Source: Salinicola peritrichatus
GTDB lineage: Bacteria; Pseudomonadota; Gammaproteobacteria; Pseudomonadales; Halomonadaceae
NCBI RefSeq assembly: GCF_003206715.1
Contig: NZ_PZJU01000005.1
Location: forward strand, 1-64,000
Reading direction: 5' to 3'
Length of the DNA: 64,000 bases
Position numbers and translations under genes: made by a program. Shown piece by piece: positions 17,950 through 26,859 of this stretch. How positions within the stretch are numbered: the stretch's first letter is position 1; the number at the start of each line of letters is the position of its first letter. The notes below the pieces were generated by a model, which ran no database searches, had not been told where the DNA came from, and was given only the letters and a program-made list of their open reading frames with translations.

Positions 17950-18693
17950 ATGAGCAATAACATTTCTGGAAAAGTTGTCGTTATCACCGGCGCCAGCAGT
18001 GGCTTGGGTGAAGCGACTGCACGCCACCTTGCTGCGCTTGGCGCGCGCGTAGTGCTGGCCGCACGCCGCAAAGATAAACTCGACGCATTGGTGACTGAGC
18101 TGACCAATGCAGGTGGTCAGGCAATCGCGTATCAGACCGATGTCACCTCTCAGGAAGAAGTCAAAGCGCTCATTCAAGGTGCCGTGGACACCTACGGGCG
18201 TATTGATGTACTGGTCAACAATGCCGGGCTGATGGCGATTGCACCGCTCAGTGATACTCGCACTGACGAGTGGGATCGCATGATCGACATCAACATCAAG
18301 GGGCTGCTGTACGGAGTCGCGGCTGCATTGCCGGTCTTCCAGAAACAAAACAGTGGCCACTTCATCAACATCGCATCGGTTGCAGGCCTGAAGGTATTCA
18401 GCCCTGGCGGCACGGTGTACAGCGGCACCAAGTTTGCTGTGCGGGCCATCTCCGAAGGACTGCGTCACGAAGTCGGTGGCAGCATTCGCACCACGACTAT
18501 CGAACCGGGTGCCGTGGACTCCGAGTTGAAATTCGGCAGCACCCACCAACAGAGCCGCGATTTCGTGGTGGACTTCTACAAGCATGCAATTCCCGCTCAA
18601 TCCGTCGCTCGGGCTATCGCCTTCGCAATTGAGCAGCCTGCTGATGTGGATATTAACGAGATCGTTCTGCGCCCAACCGTGCAGGAATTCTAA
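17950..18693 (+). CDS. Short-chain dehydrogenase/reductase
   Basis: 247 residues with a Rossmann TGASSGLG at the N-terminus, NNAG, and the catalytic Ser and YSGTK. It belongs to the classical SDR family close to YdfG-like clade members. The substrate cannot be told from sequence. ATG at 17950 is chosen because GAGG precedes it; an in-frame start at 17914 is possible. It heads a cluster with an MDR reductase, a GlxA-type regulator and a small monooxygenase, which suggests handling of a reactive carbonyl or quinone. Confidence 0.85.
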   Translation: MSNNISGKVVVITGASSGLGEATARHLAALGARVVLAARRKDKLDALVTELTNAGGQAIAYQTDVTSQEEVKALIQGAVDTYGRIDVLVNNAGLMAIAPLSDTRTDEWDRMIDINIKGLLYGVAAALPVFQKQNSGHFINIASVAGLKVFSPGGTVYSGTKFAVRAISEGLRHEVGGSIRTTTIEPGAVDSELKFGSTHQQSRDFVVDFYKHAIPAQSVARAIAFAIEQPADVDINEIVLRPTVQEF

Positions 18694-18700
18694 TGAGTTG

Positions 18701-18728
18701 GGGGCCTGCCGCTTCGGCGTCAGGCCCC
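18701..18728 (+). terminator. Terminator hairpin with TTCG tetraloop after the SDR gene
   Basis: Stem GGGGCCTG / CAGGCCCC with an inner CGC-TTCG-GCG cap, starting 8 bp after the stop codon. The following sequence is only weakly T-rich. Confidence 0.6.
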
Positions 18729-18831
18729 GCTTATATCGAGTGAAAAAATGATTACACTTTATTCACCCTTCGATTAGCCGCAGACCTTTCCCTGCGCACT
18801 TCGAAGCCCATTCAAAAACGAGGTATCCGTA

Positions 18832-19821
18832 ATGGCACGCATTGTCAGAATTCATGAATACGGTGACGCCAGCGTTCTGAAGCTGGAAGATCTGGACGTA
18901 CCGGCGCCGGCAGCAAACGAGGTGCAGATTGACGTCAAAGCGATTGGTTTGAACCGAGCCGAGGTGATGTTTCGCAATCACGCATACCTGCAAGAAGCCG
19001 AGTTCCCCAGCCGCTTAGGCTACGAGGCCGCAGGCATCGTGGTTGCAGTGGGTGGCGACGTAACCGAGATCAAGGTGGGTGATGCCGTCGCACTGATCCC
19101 GCCTCTGGACATCGCACGCTGGGGCACCTACGGAGAGCTGGCCAATGTACCGGCCCACCTGGTGGTGAAAAGCCCCGAGAATTTGTCCTTTGAAGAGGCT
19201 GCTGCGTCCTGGATGCAGTACGTCACCGCCTGGGGCGCACTCATCGAGCAGGCCAAACTCGGGCAAGACGATTTTGTCCTTGTCACCGCGGCATCAAGCA
19301 GTGTTGGTCTGGCCGCCTTCCAGGTTGCACGTATGGTCGGCGCCACACCAATTGCAATCACGCGAACCCGCGCAAAGAAACAGGCCCTACTGGATGCAGG
19401 CGCTGCGCACGTCATCGTCAGTGATGAAGAGGACATCGCCGAGCGCGTGATGGCCATCACTGCCGGGCAAGGTGCTCGCGTTGTGTTCGACCCGGTTGGC
19501 GGGCCGTCCTTCGAGCCCCTCACGCAGAGCATGGCCCGAGGCGGCATTCTGCTGCAATACGGTGCACTCAGCTCGGAACCGACGCCATTCCCGCTGTTTA
19601 CCGTGCTGGGCAAAAGCCTAACCATCAAAGGTTATATCTATGCAGAAATCGTGGCCGACCCAGAAGCCCTTGAACGGGCCAAGGCGTTTATTCTGCAGGG
19701 GCTGGAGTCTGGTGCACTGAGCCCGATAATTGCCAAGACCTTCCCTCTGAGTGACATCCAGGAAGCCCATCGTTTCCTTGAGGCCAATCAGCAGATTGGA
19801 AAGATCGTGGTTACAGTCTAA
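18832..19821 (+). CDS. Zinc-free MDR reductase, quinone oxidoreductase-like
   Basis: 329 residues with the GroES-like N-domain (AIGLNRAEVMFRNHAYLQ, then GYEAAGIV) and a Rossmann half (VTAASSSVGLAAFQVARMVGA). The zinc-binding cysteines of alcohol dehydrogenases are missing, as in QOR-type NADPH:quinone reductases. It lies 138 bp after the SDR terminator and converges on the GlxA-type regulator gene. A role in quinone or enone detoxification is inferred. Confidence 0.85.
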   Translation: MARIVRIHEYGDASVLKLEDLDVPAPAANEVQIDVKAIGLNRAEVMFRNHAYLQEAEFPSRLGYEAAGIVVAVGGDVTEIKVGDAVALIPPLDIARWGTYGELANVPAHLVVKSPENLSFEEAAASWMQYVTAWGALIEQAKLGQDDFVLVTAASSSVGLAAFQVARMVGATPIAITRTRAKKQALLDAGAAHVIVSDEEDIAERVMAITAGQGARVVFDPVGGPSFEPLTQSMARGGILLQYGALSSEPTPFPLFTVLGKSLTIKGYIYAEIVADPEALERAKAFILQGLESGALSPIIAKTFPLSDIQEAHRFLEANQQIGKIVVTV

Positions 19822-19925
19822 TCGCCATTTCTGGGGCTGAGAGCAGAATCTTTCGGTCCCAGTTCAACCCGTCCAACTGACCGCTTTTGGCCGTCTCCGG
19901 CCGTACATACACCAAACGCCTCTGG

Positions 19926-20888
19926 TCATCCACCGCGTCGCAACTCCCTGACACCCCGGCCCAGCTTGCGGCGCAACAGGGCCCGCAGGGTCACCCCATC
20001 CGAGTACCCGACCTGTGCGGCGACCTGGTCGACGCTGGCGTTTCCGGTGCGCAAGAGATGCACGGCATGCTCCACGCGCAGGTCCTGGAAATACGACAGC
20101 GGTGTCTTGCCCAAAACGCTTTGCAGCCGCCGCGCCAAGGTGCGCTCGCTTGTGCCCGCGGCGCTGGCCGCCTCGGCCAGCGAGAACCCCTGCGCGAGCC
20201 GACTTCTGGCCCAGCACTCGAAGCGCTCCACCACCGGGTCGGCATGCGCAAGGTGGTCGGGAATCACGAACTCGGCTTGCGAACTGCGTGTCTCGACCAG
20301 CAGATAGCGTGCCACCAGGGCCGCCAGCGCCGGACTGCGCCCCCGGATGATGTGCAAGGCCAAGTCAACGTGGGCCAAAGCGGCACCCGCGGTAGTGAAG
20401 CGTGTCGAGTTCACGATCATGCGTGACTCGTCCAACGTGACGTTCGGATAGCGCTGCCGAAACATCGGCCCCAGCCACCATGACGTCGTCGCACGATGCC
20501 CATCAAGCAGGCCACTCTCTGCAAGTAAGAAACTACCGGAGCAGGCGGCACCAAGGTGCGCGCCAGCGGTGGACCACAGCTGTAGCGCGGCGACCGCATC
20601 GGGCACGTCGGGGCGTGTGAGCCGAGCCGAGAGCGTGTCAGGCATCTTGTCACCAAACGCGGGCACGAGCACGACGTCTGGTTCTGGCACACCACGCGCA
20701 GTGACCACGGGGACCGTCAAGCCTTGCGCAGTCCGGATGCGACGCCGCACGGCCACCAGCGTGATCTCGATGGGCGCGGGAGCCTGTGGCAGCGAGCCCG
20801 CCATTGCGTTGGCCAAGCCAAGGGTGTCAGTCAGGGCCGCAAGCCCCAGATCAAACACGCCATCACAAACAAGGATGTGGATTTTCAT
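19926..20888 (-). CDS. GlxA-type AraC-family transcriptional regulator (DJ-1/PfpI + HTH)
   Basis: 320 residues. The N-terminal DJ-1/PfpI domain has a nucleophile elbow (GAACSGSFLLAESGLL), and the C-terminal AraC DNA-binding domain ends at LRRGG (two HTH motifs: LAEAASAAGTSERTLARRL and VDQVAAQVGYSD). ATG at 20888 (MKIHILVCDG) fits the domain start better than 20939. It is transcribed away from the monooxygenase gene across a palindromic region and probably controls the flanking reductases. Confidence 0.87.
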   Translation of the reverse strand: MKIHILVCDGVFDLGLAALTDTLGLANAMAGSLPQAPAPIEITLVAVRRRIRTAQGLTVPVVTARGVPEPDVVLVPAFGDKMPDTLSARLTRPDVPDAVAALQLWSTAGAHLGAACSGSFLLAESGLLDGHRATTSWWLGPMFRQRYPNVTLDESRMIVNSTRFTTAGAALAHVDLALHIIRGRSPALAALVARYLLVETRSSQAEFVIPDHLAHADPVVERFECWARSRLAQGFSLAEAASAAGTSERTLARRLQSVLGKTPLSYFQDLRVEHAVHLLRTGNASVDQVAAQVGYSDGVTLRALLRRKLGRGVRELRRGG

Positions 20889-20912
20889 GGCAACAATGAT
20901 ATCAATGTTGTC
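20889..20912. promoter_or_regulatory. 24-bp palindrome between GlxA-type regulator and monooxygenase
   Basis: The central perfect 8-mer TGATATCA is flanked by GGCAACAA and ATGTTGTC, which are complementary at 6 of 8 positions. It abuts the regulator's start codon in the divergent control region and is the best candidate operator for this cluster. Confidence 0.45.
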
Positions 20913-21005
20913 ATTATTGCCTATAGAGATGTCTATCATGAAGACTTAGGCTGCTGTCTCGTCGATCCCTTCACCCACTTTTCCATTTACCCCAAGGATT
21001 ACAGC

Positions 21006-21308
21006 ATGACCAAGCTCGCCCTGTTTGTTCGCCTCGAAGCCAAACCCGGCCAGGAGGCTGCGCTTGCCGACTTCCTGGCCAGCGCACTGCCACTCGCCAA
21101 CGCAGAGTCCGGCACCACTGCCTGGTTCGCATTGAAGTTTGGCCCTTCGACGTTCGGTGTGTTCGATGCCTTTGCCGATGAGGCAGGTCGCCAGGCACAT
21201 CTGAACGGCCAGATCGCCGCGGCCTTGATGGCCAACGCCGCGACCTTGCTCAGTTCTCCGCCCAATATCGAGAAGGTCGAACTGCTTGCAGCCAAACTGC
21301 CTGCATGA
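21006..21308 (+). CDS. Antibiotic biosynthesis monooxygenase (ABM) domain protein
   Basis: 100 residues forming a ferredoxin-like ABM fold: LALFVRLEAKPGQE, then a conserved WFALKFGPSTFGVFDAF and a C-terminal helix. Small ABM proteins are cofactor-free quinol or heme-like oxygenases or stress proteins. It is divergent from the GlxA-type regulator and probably its target. The ATG at 21006 is preferred over longer frames from 20724, which run antisense through the regulator. Confidence 0.8.
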   Translation: MTKLALFVRLEAKPGQEAALADFLASALPLANAESGTTAWFALKFGPSTFGVFDAFADEAGRQAHLNGQIAAALMANAATLLSSPPNIEKVELLAAKLPA

Positions 21309-21322
21309 CAACCCGGCCTTGA

Positions 21323-21938
21323 CTCAATCCTCTTTTGGTGCGGGGCGATCTGGACGATTCCGGCATATTGCGGTCGATGGAGCTGCGCAGTCGGTCCCGC
21401 GCCGAATATGCCTGGATGGGCGTTGCCGATACTGACGGCCGGGTGCGCCAGGCCGTCAATGGCTCATTGCTTGGTCAGTCGGTCGAAGCCCGCCCCTGGT
21501 TTCAGGCCGGATTGCGCGGCCCCTACACGGGGGATCCTCATGAAGCTCTGCTGCTGGCCAAATTGCTGCCGCCCAATGCCAACGGCGAGCCCCTGCGCTT
21601 CATTGATTTTGCCGCGCCGATCACCAATGACGAGGGCGAGGTCATCGGTGTGCTGGGCGCGCATGCCCACTGGAGCTGGGTGACTGCGATAGTCGAATCT
21701 GCCGTGTGGCGGGCCAGCACGAGTCCCGACATGCAGGTGCTGATCGTAGATCAAGACGGGCTGATCCTGTATCCCGAACGACTTGCCGGGCAGCAGCAGA
21801 CCTTGCCCCGGAATACCGCCAATGAAGCGACATGGTCAGTGGACGAGGGGTATTTGAGCAGCGTTGCGCCGGTGCCGATGCCTCCCGATTCCGGGCTCTC
21901 CTGGTTGACCTGCCACCGAACTTTCATCCAACGGCTAT
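21323..21938 (+). pseudogene. Sensor half (dCache) of a disrupted diguanylate cyclase gene
   Basis: This open frame has no proper start, and a stop lies just upstream at 21320. It encodes a dCache-like periplasmic domain (YAWMGVADTDGRV, then ARPWFQAGLRGPYTGD and ITNDEGEVIGVLGAHAHWSW) and ends at the left end of an IS3-family element. The GGDEF part of the same gene type resumes at 23088. The original N-terminal membrane helix, the rest of the sensor and the beginning of GGDEF are missing. Confidence 0.75.
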
Positions 21939-22793
21939 TGGAGTCCGATCAGTCTTCGTGCCAATGGGCACGCCTTTGAGTGCCCGCGCATAGGCGGCTG
22001 GCGTTTTATAGCTCAGCGCCGAGTGCGGTCGCTCGGTGTTGTAGTCATCAGCCCAGGCTGAGATAACGACTCTTGCCTGAGCCAGGTTATGGAACAGGGT
22101 TTCGTTGAGAAGCTCATCGCGCATCCGACCATTGAAGCTTTCCACGAAGCCATTCTGCATGGGCTTGCCCGGTGCGATGTAGTGCCACGCGATCCGGTGC
22201 TCGGCGCACCAGCGCAGGATCGCATTCGATGTCAGCTCCGTGCCGTTGTCCGAGACGATCATGTCGGGCTTGCCTCTCCGCTCGATCAATGCCGTCAATT
22301 CCCGCGCCACGCGTCGCCCCGATATCGAGGTGTCGGGGATCGCGGCAAGGCATTCCCGTGTGACGTCATCGACGATGTTGAGAACCCGGAAGCGTTGTCC
22401 GCACACCAGCTGATCATGAACGAAGTCCAGTGACCATCTCGCATTGGCGCGCGCTTCGACCAGAATGGGCGCTCGGGTACCGATCGCCTTGCGCCGAGCT
22501 TTTCGCTTGCGCACCGTCAATCCTTCCTCACGGTAGAGCCGATAGATACGATTGATGCCGGAGAGTTCGCCCTCGCGACGCAGCAGGACGAAGAGGCGCC
22601 GATAGCCGAACCGACGACGCTCGTTGGCCAGCTCCCGCAACCGATCACGCAGTGCCGTATCCGAGACGCGGCGAGGAACGTAGCGGACCATCCTGCGATC
22701 CGCTCCGACCAACCGACAGGCCCGGCGCTCGGAGAACCCGAGCAATCGCTTCAGATGCGAGACGGCGTCACGCTTCTCGGCGGGCGTCACCAC
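21924..22793 (-). CDS. IS3-family transposase OrfB
   Basis: 289 residues with the HTH_21 region and an rve integrase core. The DDE residues lie in [15 protein letters not shown] and [13 protein letters not shown]. The stop codon lies about 15 bp outside the inferred IS end, so the last residues come from the target. It overlaps orfA by 7 nt and is likely made as an OrfAB fusion by frameshifting. Confidence 0.9.
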   Translation of the reverse strand: MVTPAEKRDAVSHLKRLLGFSERRACRLVGADRRMVRYVPRRVSDTALRDRLRELANERRRFGYRRLFVLLRREGELSGINRIYRLYREEGLTVRKRKARRKAIGTRAPILVEARANARWSLDFVHDQLVCGQRFRVLNIVDDVTRECLAAIPDTSISGRRVARELTALIERRGKPDMIVSDNGTELTSNAILRWCAEHRIAWHYIAPGKPMQNGFVESFNGRMRDELLNETLFHNLAQARVVISAWADDYNTERPHSALSYKTPAAYARALKGVPIGTKTDRTPIAVG

Positions 22794-23082
22794 TTTTTTG
22801 AGACCAGTTCCTTCATCGCCGATAGGTCGAGCATCTGCTCGGCGAGTAGCTTCTTCAGCCTGGCATTCTCGTCCTCGAGCGTTTTCAGCCGTTTGGCTTC
22901 CGACACGGTCATGCCACCGAACCTAGCTTTCCAGTTGTAGAAGGTGCCCTCCGACATGCCGTGCTTGCGGCACAGGTCAGCACACTTCGCCCCTGCCTCG
23001 TGCTCGGCCAGGATGCCGATGATCTGTTCTTCGGTGAATCTCGCGCGTTTCATGGTCCGTCCTCTGGTTAGGTCGGACTCTA
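21939..23082 (-). mobile_element. IS3-family insertion sequence (IS407/IS51-like group)
   Basis: About 1144 bp with 12-bp imperfect inverted ends TRGAGTCCGAYC (left 21939-21950, right 23071-23082) and orfA/orfB on the minus strand. The four flanking bases differ (CTAT left, GTTG right), so no target duplication is seen. A slippery A6G (22793-22799) lies at the orfA-orfB overlap, as expected for -1 frameshifting to OrfAB. Both frames are intact, so the element may be active. Confidence 0.85.
22787..23053 (-). CDS. IS3-family transposase OrfA
   Basis: 88 residues with an N-terminal helix-turn-helix ([16 protein letters not shown], then [20 protein letters not shown]) and a C-terminal leucine-zipper helix ([18 protein letters not shown]). 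It binds the IS ends. It starts 29 bp inside the right terminal repeat. Confidence 0.9.
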   Translation of the reverse strand: MKRARFTEEQIIGILAEHEAGAKCADLCRKHGMSEGTFYNWKARFGGMTVSEAKRLKTLEDENARLKKLLAEQMLDLSAMKELVSKKW

Positions 23083-23087
23083 GTTGA

Positions 23088-23537
23088 CGATGGAGGAAAA
23101 ATCCCGTGGCAGGTCACAGCCAGTTTTTCAGACGGACGAACCACAGTTTCGCCTTGCTGCTGATCGACGCCGACCACTTCAAGAGCATCAACGACACCTA
23201 TGGTCACGCCACGGGGGATGACGTCCTGATCCGGCTTGCCCAACTGCTGCAGCTCAATACCCGCGCGACGGATTTCGTGGCCCGCTACGGTGGCGAGGAG
23301 TTTGCCGTGGTGTTGCCTTACAGTGACGATGACCAGGGCCCGCGGGAAGTTGCTCAGAAGATCCGCGCTGGCATCGCCGCCGCCACGTTCGATGTGGTCG
23401 GCAAGGTGACGGTCAGCATCGGCGGGGCGATGGCGCAGGCATCCGAGTCCGACGCCGCGGCGCTGATCGAGCGCGCCGACCGGCAGCTCTACCAGGCGAA
23501 GCAGGCGGGCAGGAATCGGGTGGCCTTCTCGGAATGA
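23088..23537 (+). pseudogene. GGDEF half of the disrupted diguanylate cyclase gene
   Basis: After the IS, the frame opens without a start and encodes most of a GGDEF domain: FALLLIDADHFKSINDTYGH, the active site YGGEEFAVVLP, and the C-terminal ERADRQLYQAKQAGRNRV. The first residues of the domain (the TDxLTGLxNR segment) are absent, so DNA was lost at the IS junction. A product starting at the GTG (23106) would lack part of the fold and all of the sensor. Confidence 0.8.
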
Positions 23538-23714
23538 TGCCTGGGGGGCTTCACGTGCATGTCATCCGGAAGACTGGGCCGGCCTTTGGCTCGAAGAGAT
23601 GAGCCAAATCAGCAGCGCCTTAATCTCCAGGCCGGTGATAAAGTCACCGGCTGTAAAGAATTCGAATGCCAACGTTTAATCCCGCCGTTTGTGCTGGTTG
23701 ATAAAGGTCGTGCA

Positions 23715-24209
23715 ATGGAGTTAATGAACCTGACGGTTAAAGAGCTTCTACAGTTGCTGGCATCGGCAACGGATGAGCTCAGGACGAGAAATATCGTCAG
23801 GACGAATAACAATCCCTTGGGCGATTATACGGAATGGCTGGTGGCCCGTGCCTTCCGGCTCGAACTCCAGACGAATTCGAAAGCGGGATACGATGGAGTC
23901 AGAAAAGCTGGGATTGATGATGAGCTGCGAGTTCAAATAAAAGGGCGACGCGTCACGCCAGGTGACAAGACATGGCAGCTAAGCGCGATCCGAAACTATG
24001 CATCGAATGACTTCGATGTGCTGGTTGCAGTCATCTTCGATGAGCGCTTCGATATCATCGAAGCCTTCTGGATTCCTCATGCCGTCATCGGCGATCACGC
24101 GTCCTACCGGGCTCATGTGAACGCCCATATCTTATCGCTCAGAAGTTCGATCATGACGGATTCCAGAGTGGAGTCGGTGAAAGATATTCTGGTGCGATTC
24201 CATCAATGA
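23715..24209 (+). CDS. Hypothetical protein with PD-(D/E)XK-like motif
   Basis: 164 residues, AT-richer than its neighbours. It has a helical N-terminus, a conserved-looking DYTEWLVARAF (Glu40), GYDG (Asp60) and VQIKGR (Gln74, Lys76). The spacing E...D...QxK matches PD-(D/E)XK nuclease cores such as type II restriction enzymes or repair nucleases. No methyltransferase gene is nearby. AAAGG precedes the ATG at 23715. The composition suggests horizontal transfer. The function is inferred from the motif only. Confidence 0.6.
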   Translation: MELMNLTVKELLQLLASATDELRTRNIVRTNNNPLGDYTEWLVARAFRLELQTNSKAGYDGVRKAGIDDELRVQIKGRRVTPGDKTWQLSAIRNYASNDFDVLVAVIFDERFDIIEAFWIPHAVIGDHASYRAHVNAHILSLRSSIMTDSRVESVKDILVRFHQ

Positions 24210-25151
24210 TTATCGGCGGCTTACAGGCGGGCGAAGTACTCGTTCGCGTTCACGCGGTCGGCCTCAATCCGTCCGACTGGTATCTGCGCGAGGGCTACAG
24301 GTCGCTGCCGCCCGAATGGCAGCCGCAGGTGGATTTCCCGCTCATTCTGAGAACGGACGTCTCGGGCGTCGTTGCGGCGGTCGCCGATGATGTTGAAGAC
24401 TTTTTCGTTGGTGATGAGGTGTATTCGATGGTTCGCTCCCGGCGGTATGTTCGCGGGAAGCAGGGCCTACGCCGAGTACGTCAGCGTGCCGGTGTCGGAA
24501 GTCGTGCTCAAACCTGCCGGCATCGATCACGTACATGCCGCCGGCGCGCCGATGTCGCTGCTCACCGCGTGGCAGTTCATGGTCGAACTGGGTCACGATG
24601 AATCCAATCCGCTTCAAGCGAACCGGCATCAGCCGGTGCCGCTCGAAGGCAAGACGGTGCTCATCAACGGGGCTGCAGGCGGGGTAGGGCACTTTGCGGT
24701 GCAGATCGCGAAGCAGAAGGGCGCGCGCGTCATCGCCGTGGCCTCTGGCAGGCATGAGTCATTGTTGCGTGAACTCGGGGCTGACGAATTCATCGATTAC
24801 GCCAGGACACCACCCGAAGATGTCGCTCACGACATCGATCTCGTTATCGACACCCTCGGCGGTCCGACCACCGGTCGTTTCCTGCGCACGCTGAAGCGTG
24901 GCGGTGCCTTGTTCCCGATCTACCCGCTGGGCTTCGACGGCGCCGAGGAAGCCGCGACGCTGGGCGTTACGGTCTCGGCAACCCAGGTCCGCTCGAGCGG
25001 AGCCCAGTTGAAGGAAGTAGGGCGTTTGCTCGACGACGGGTCGATCCGCGTCGTCGTGGACAGCACCTACCCGCTTGCCGAGGCGCGCAAGGCCCACGAA
25101 CGCGCCGCCCAGGGCCATATCCAGGGCAAGATCGTACTCACTGTCGAATGA
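24206..25151 (+). pseudogene. NADPH:quinone reductase-like (MDR) gene, 5'-truncated and frameshifted
   Basis: The sequence begins within the GroES-like domain (GEVLVRVHAVGLNPSDW). About 25 N-terminal codons are lost, the in-frame ATG at 24206 being provided by foreign sequence. Near 24440 the frame changes after VYSMVR, and the second frame (to 25151) supplies AYAEYV and the Rossmann region (INGAAGGVGHFAVQIAKQKGA). It belongs to the NADP-dependent MDR family. It overlaps the preceding gene by 4 nt, but that is an accident of the truncation. Confidence 0.78.
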
Positions 25152-25277
25152 ACGCTGCGGCGGATAGAATCTCTGAATAGACTTTTTGGAATAGACGCCC
25201 TGGTTTTACGCTGCGTTCGAGGTAACGGGCCAGCATCGGGCTATTCTTTTGAACTAGCGTCCGCGAGTGATGAAAAA

Positions 25278-25309
25278 AATGCCCCGATGGAGAAATCCAT
25301 CGGGGCATT
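25278..25309 (-). terminator. Strong intrinsic terminator of the sugar dehydrogenase operon
   Basis: A perfect 13-bp stem (AATGCCCCGATGG / CCATCGGGGCATT) with a 6-nt loop is followed on the minus strand by a run of seven T. It lies 45 bp beyond the minus-strand stop codon at 25354. Confidence 0.9.
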
Positions 25310-25353
25310 GCGTGGCGCCATCGTTGCATGACGCTATGCCGTGCCGACCATGT

Positions 25354-26859
25354 TCAGGGAGAGGTGTTGGTCTCGCCCTCGGTTGCGGTTGGCTCGTCGC
25401 CGGAAGTGGCGGCGGCGTCGTCCGATGTGGCAGCGCCGTCCTCGGCTGTGGCGGATTCATCGCCAGACATCGCGGATTCGCCTTCGGACGAAGCCGCATC
25501 GCCCGTTGAGGTCGGGGATGGATCGTCGCTCATGGCCTGCGACGAATCTGCGTCATCCCGCGTCACCCGCCAGACCGCATTGGTCATGTCGTCGGCGACG
25601 ATCACCGAGCCATCCGGGGCGACGGTGACGCCGACAGGGCGGCCGCGAGTCTTGCCGTCGTCGGTCAGGAAGCCGGACACGAAGTCGACCGGATCGCCGG
25701 TGGGCTGGCCGTTCTCGAACGGAACGAAGACGACCTTGTAGCCGGCGAGGTCCGAACGGTTCCAACTGCCGTGCTCGCCGACGAAGACGCCATTGGTGAA
25801 CTCGCCGCCCACGGCCTCGTTGGAGAAGTCGACGCCGAGCGGCGCGCGGTGCGAGCCGAGGCTGTAGTCGGGGGAGATCGCCGATTCCACTCGCTCGGGG
25901 TTCTCCGGCTTCACCCGCGGGTCGACGTGCTGGCCCCAGTAGCTGTACGGCCAGCCATAGAAGCCGCCTTCCTGAATCGAGGTGAGGTAGTCGGGCACCA
26001 GGTTCGGCCCCAGTTCGTCGCGTTCGTTCACCACGGCCCAGAGCTGGTCCGTCTCCGGCTGGATGGTCAGCGCGGTGGGGTTGCGCACGCCGGTGGCGTA
26101 GGCGCGATGGGCGCCGGTCTCGGCATCGACCTCCCAAATCTCCGCACGATCCACTTCCGCCGCCATGCCGCGCTCGGTGATGTTGCTGTTGGAACCGATG
26201 CCGACGTAGAGGTATTCGCCATCCGCACTCGCGGTCAGTGACTTGGTCCAGTGGTGGTTGATTTCCGAGGGCAGCGGGGTGACAACTTCCGGCGAACCGC
26301 TGGCCTGGGTCTGGCCTTCCTGATAGTCGAACCGTACCAGCGCATCCTGATTGGCGACGTAGAGATCGTCGTCCACCAGGGCTAGGCCGTAAGGTGCATT
26401 GAGGTTCTCGGCGAAAACCGTCTGGTCTTCGTAGCTGCCGTCACCGTCGCCGTCACGCAGCAGGGTCAGCCGATTACCGCTCTCGACCGAGGTGGTTCCT
26501 TTTGACTGAATCAAACCGGCAATGAAATCCTTCGGTCTCGATTTTGGCGCATTTCCGCCCTTGCCCTCGGCCACCAGGATATCGCCGTTGGGCAGCACCA
26601 GTGTCTGGCGCGGTACTTTCAGGTCGGTGGCGATGGCCGTGATCGTATAGCCGTCGGGCACCGTGGGTTTCCGGTCGCCCCATTGTGCCTGCTCGGGGAC
26701 CGTCATATTGGGCAATAGCCCCCGCTGCGGTTCTGGCAGGGTCGGGTCGGCGCCGTACTGAGGTTCCGTCTCCGCGGCGCTGGCACCGCCGCCAAGCAGA
26801 AGAATCGCAAGCGGAAGGATAGAGAGGGGAGCGGCGTAATGAATGCGGGAAAAATTCAT
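25354..26859 (-). CDS. PQQ-type soluble sugar (sorbosone-like) dehydrogenase with acidic repeat tail
   Basis: 501 residues. A signal peptide ends near ASA at residue 28. A beta-propeller of the glucose/sorbosone dehydrogenase family follows (PYGLALVDDDLYVANQD, then ATGVRNPTALTIQP, GGFYGWPYSYWGQ and FVGEHGSWNRSD). Such enzymes oxidise aldoses in the periplasm with pyrroloquinoline quinone. The last 67 residues form a low-complexity Ser/Asp/Glu/Ala/Thr tail that the family normally lacks. Its start codon overlaps the upstream DUF2231-like gene by 4 nt. No cytochrome domain is present. Confidence 0.82.
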   Translation of the reverse strand: MNFSRIHYAAPLSILPLAILLLGGGASAAETEPQYGADPTLPEPQRGLLPNMTVPEQAQWGDRKPTVPDGYTITAIATDLKVPRQTLVLPNGDILVAEGKGGNAPKSRPKDFIAGLIQSKGTTSVESGNRLTLLRDGDGDGSYEDQTVFAENLNAPYGLALVDDDLYVANQDALVRFDYQEGQTQASGSPEVVTPLPSEINHHWTKSLTASADGEYLYVGIGSNSNITERGMAAEVDRAEIWEVDAETGAHRAYATGVRNPTALTIQPETDQLWAVVNERDELGPNLVPDYLTSIQEGGFYGWPYSYWGQHVDPRVKPENPERVESAISPDYSLGSHRAPLGVDFSNEAVGGEFTNGVFVGEHGSWNRSDLAGYKVVFVPFENGQPTGDPVDFVSGFLTDDGKTRGRPVGVTVAPDGSVIVADDMTNAVWRVTRDDADSSQAMSDDPSPTSTGDAASSEGESAMSGDESATAEDGAATSDDAAATSGDEPTATEGETNTSP

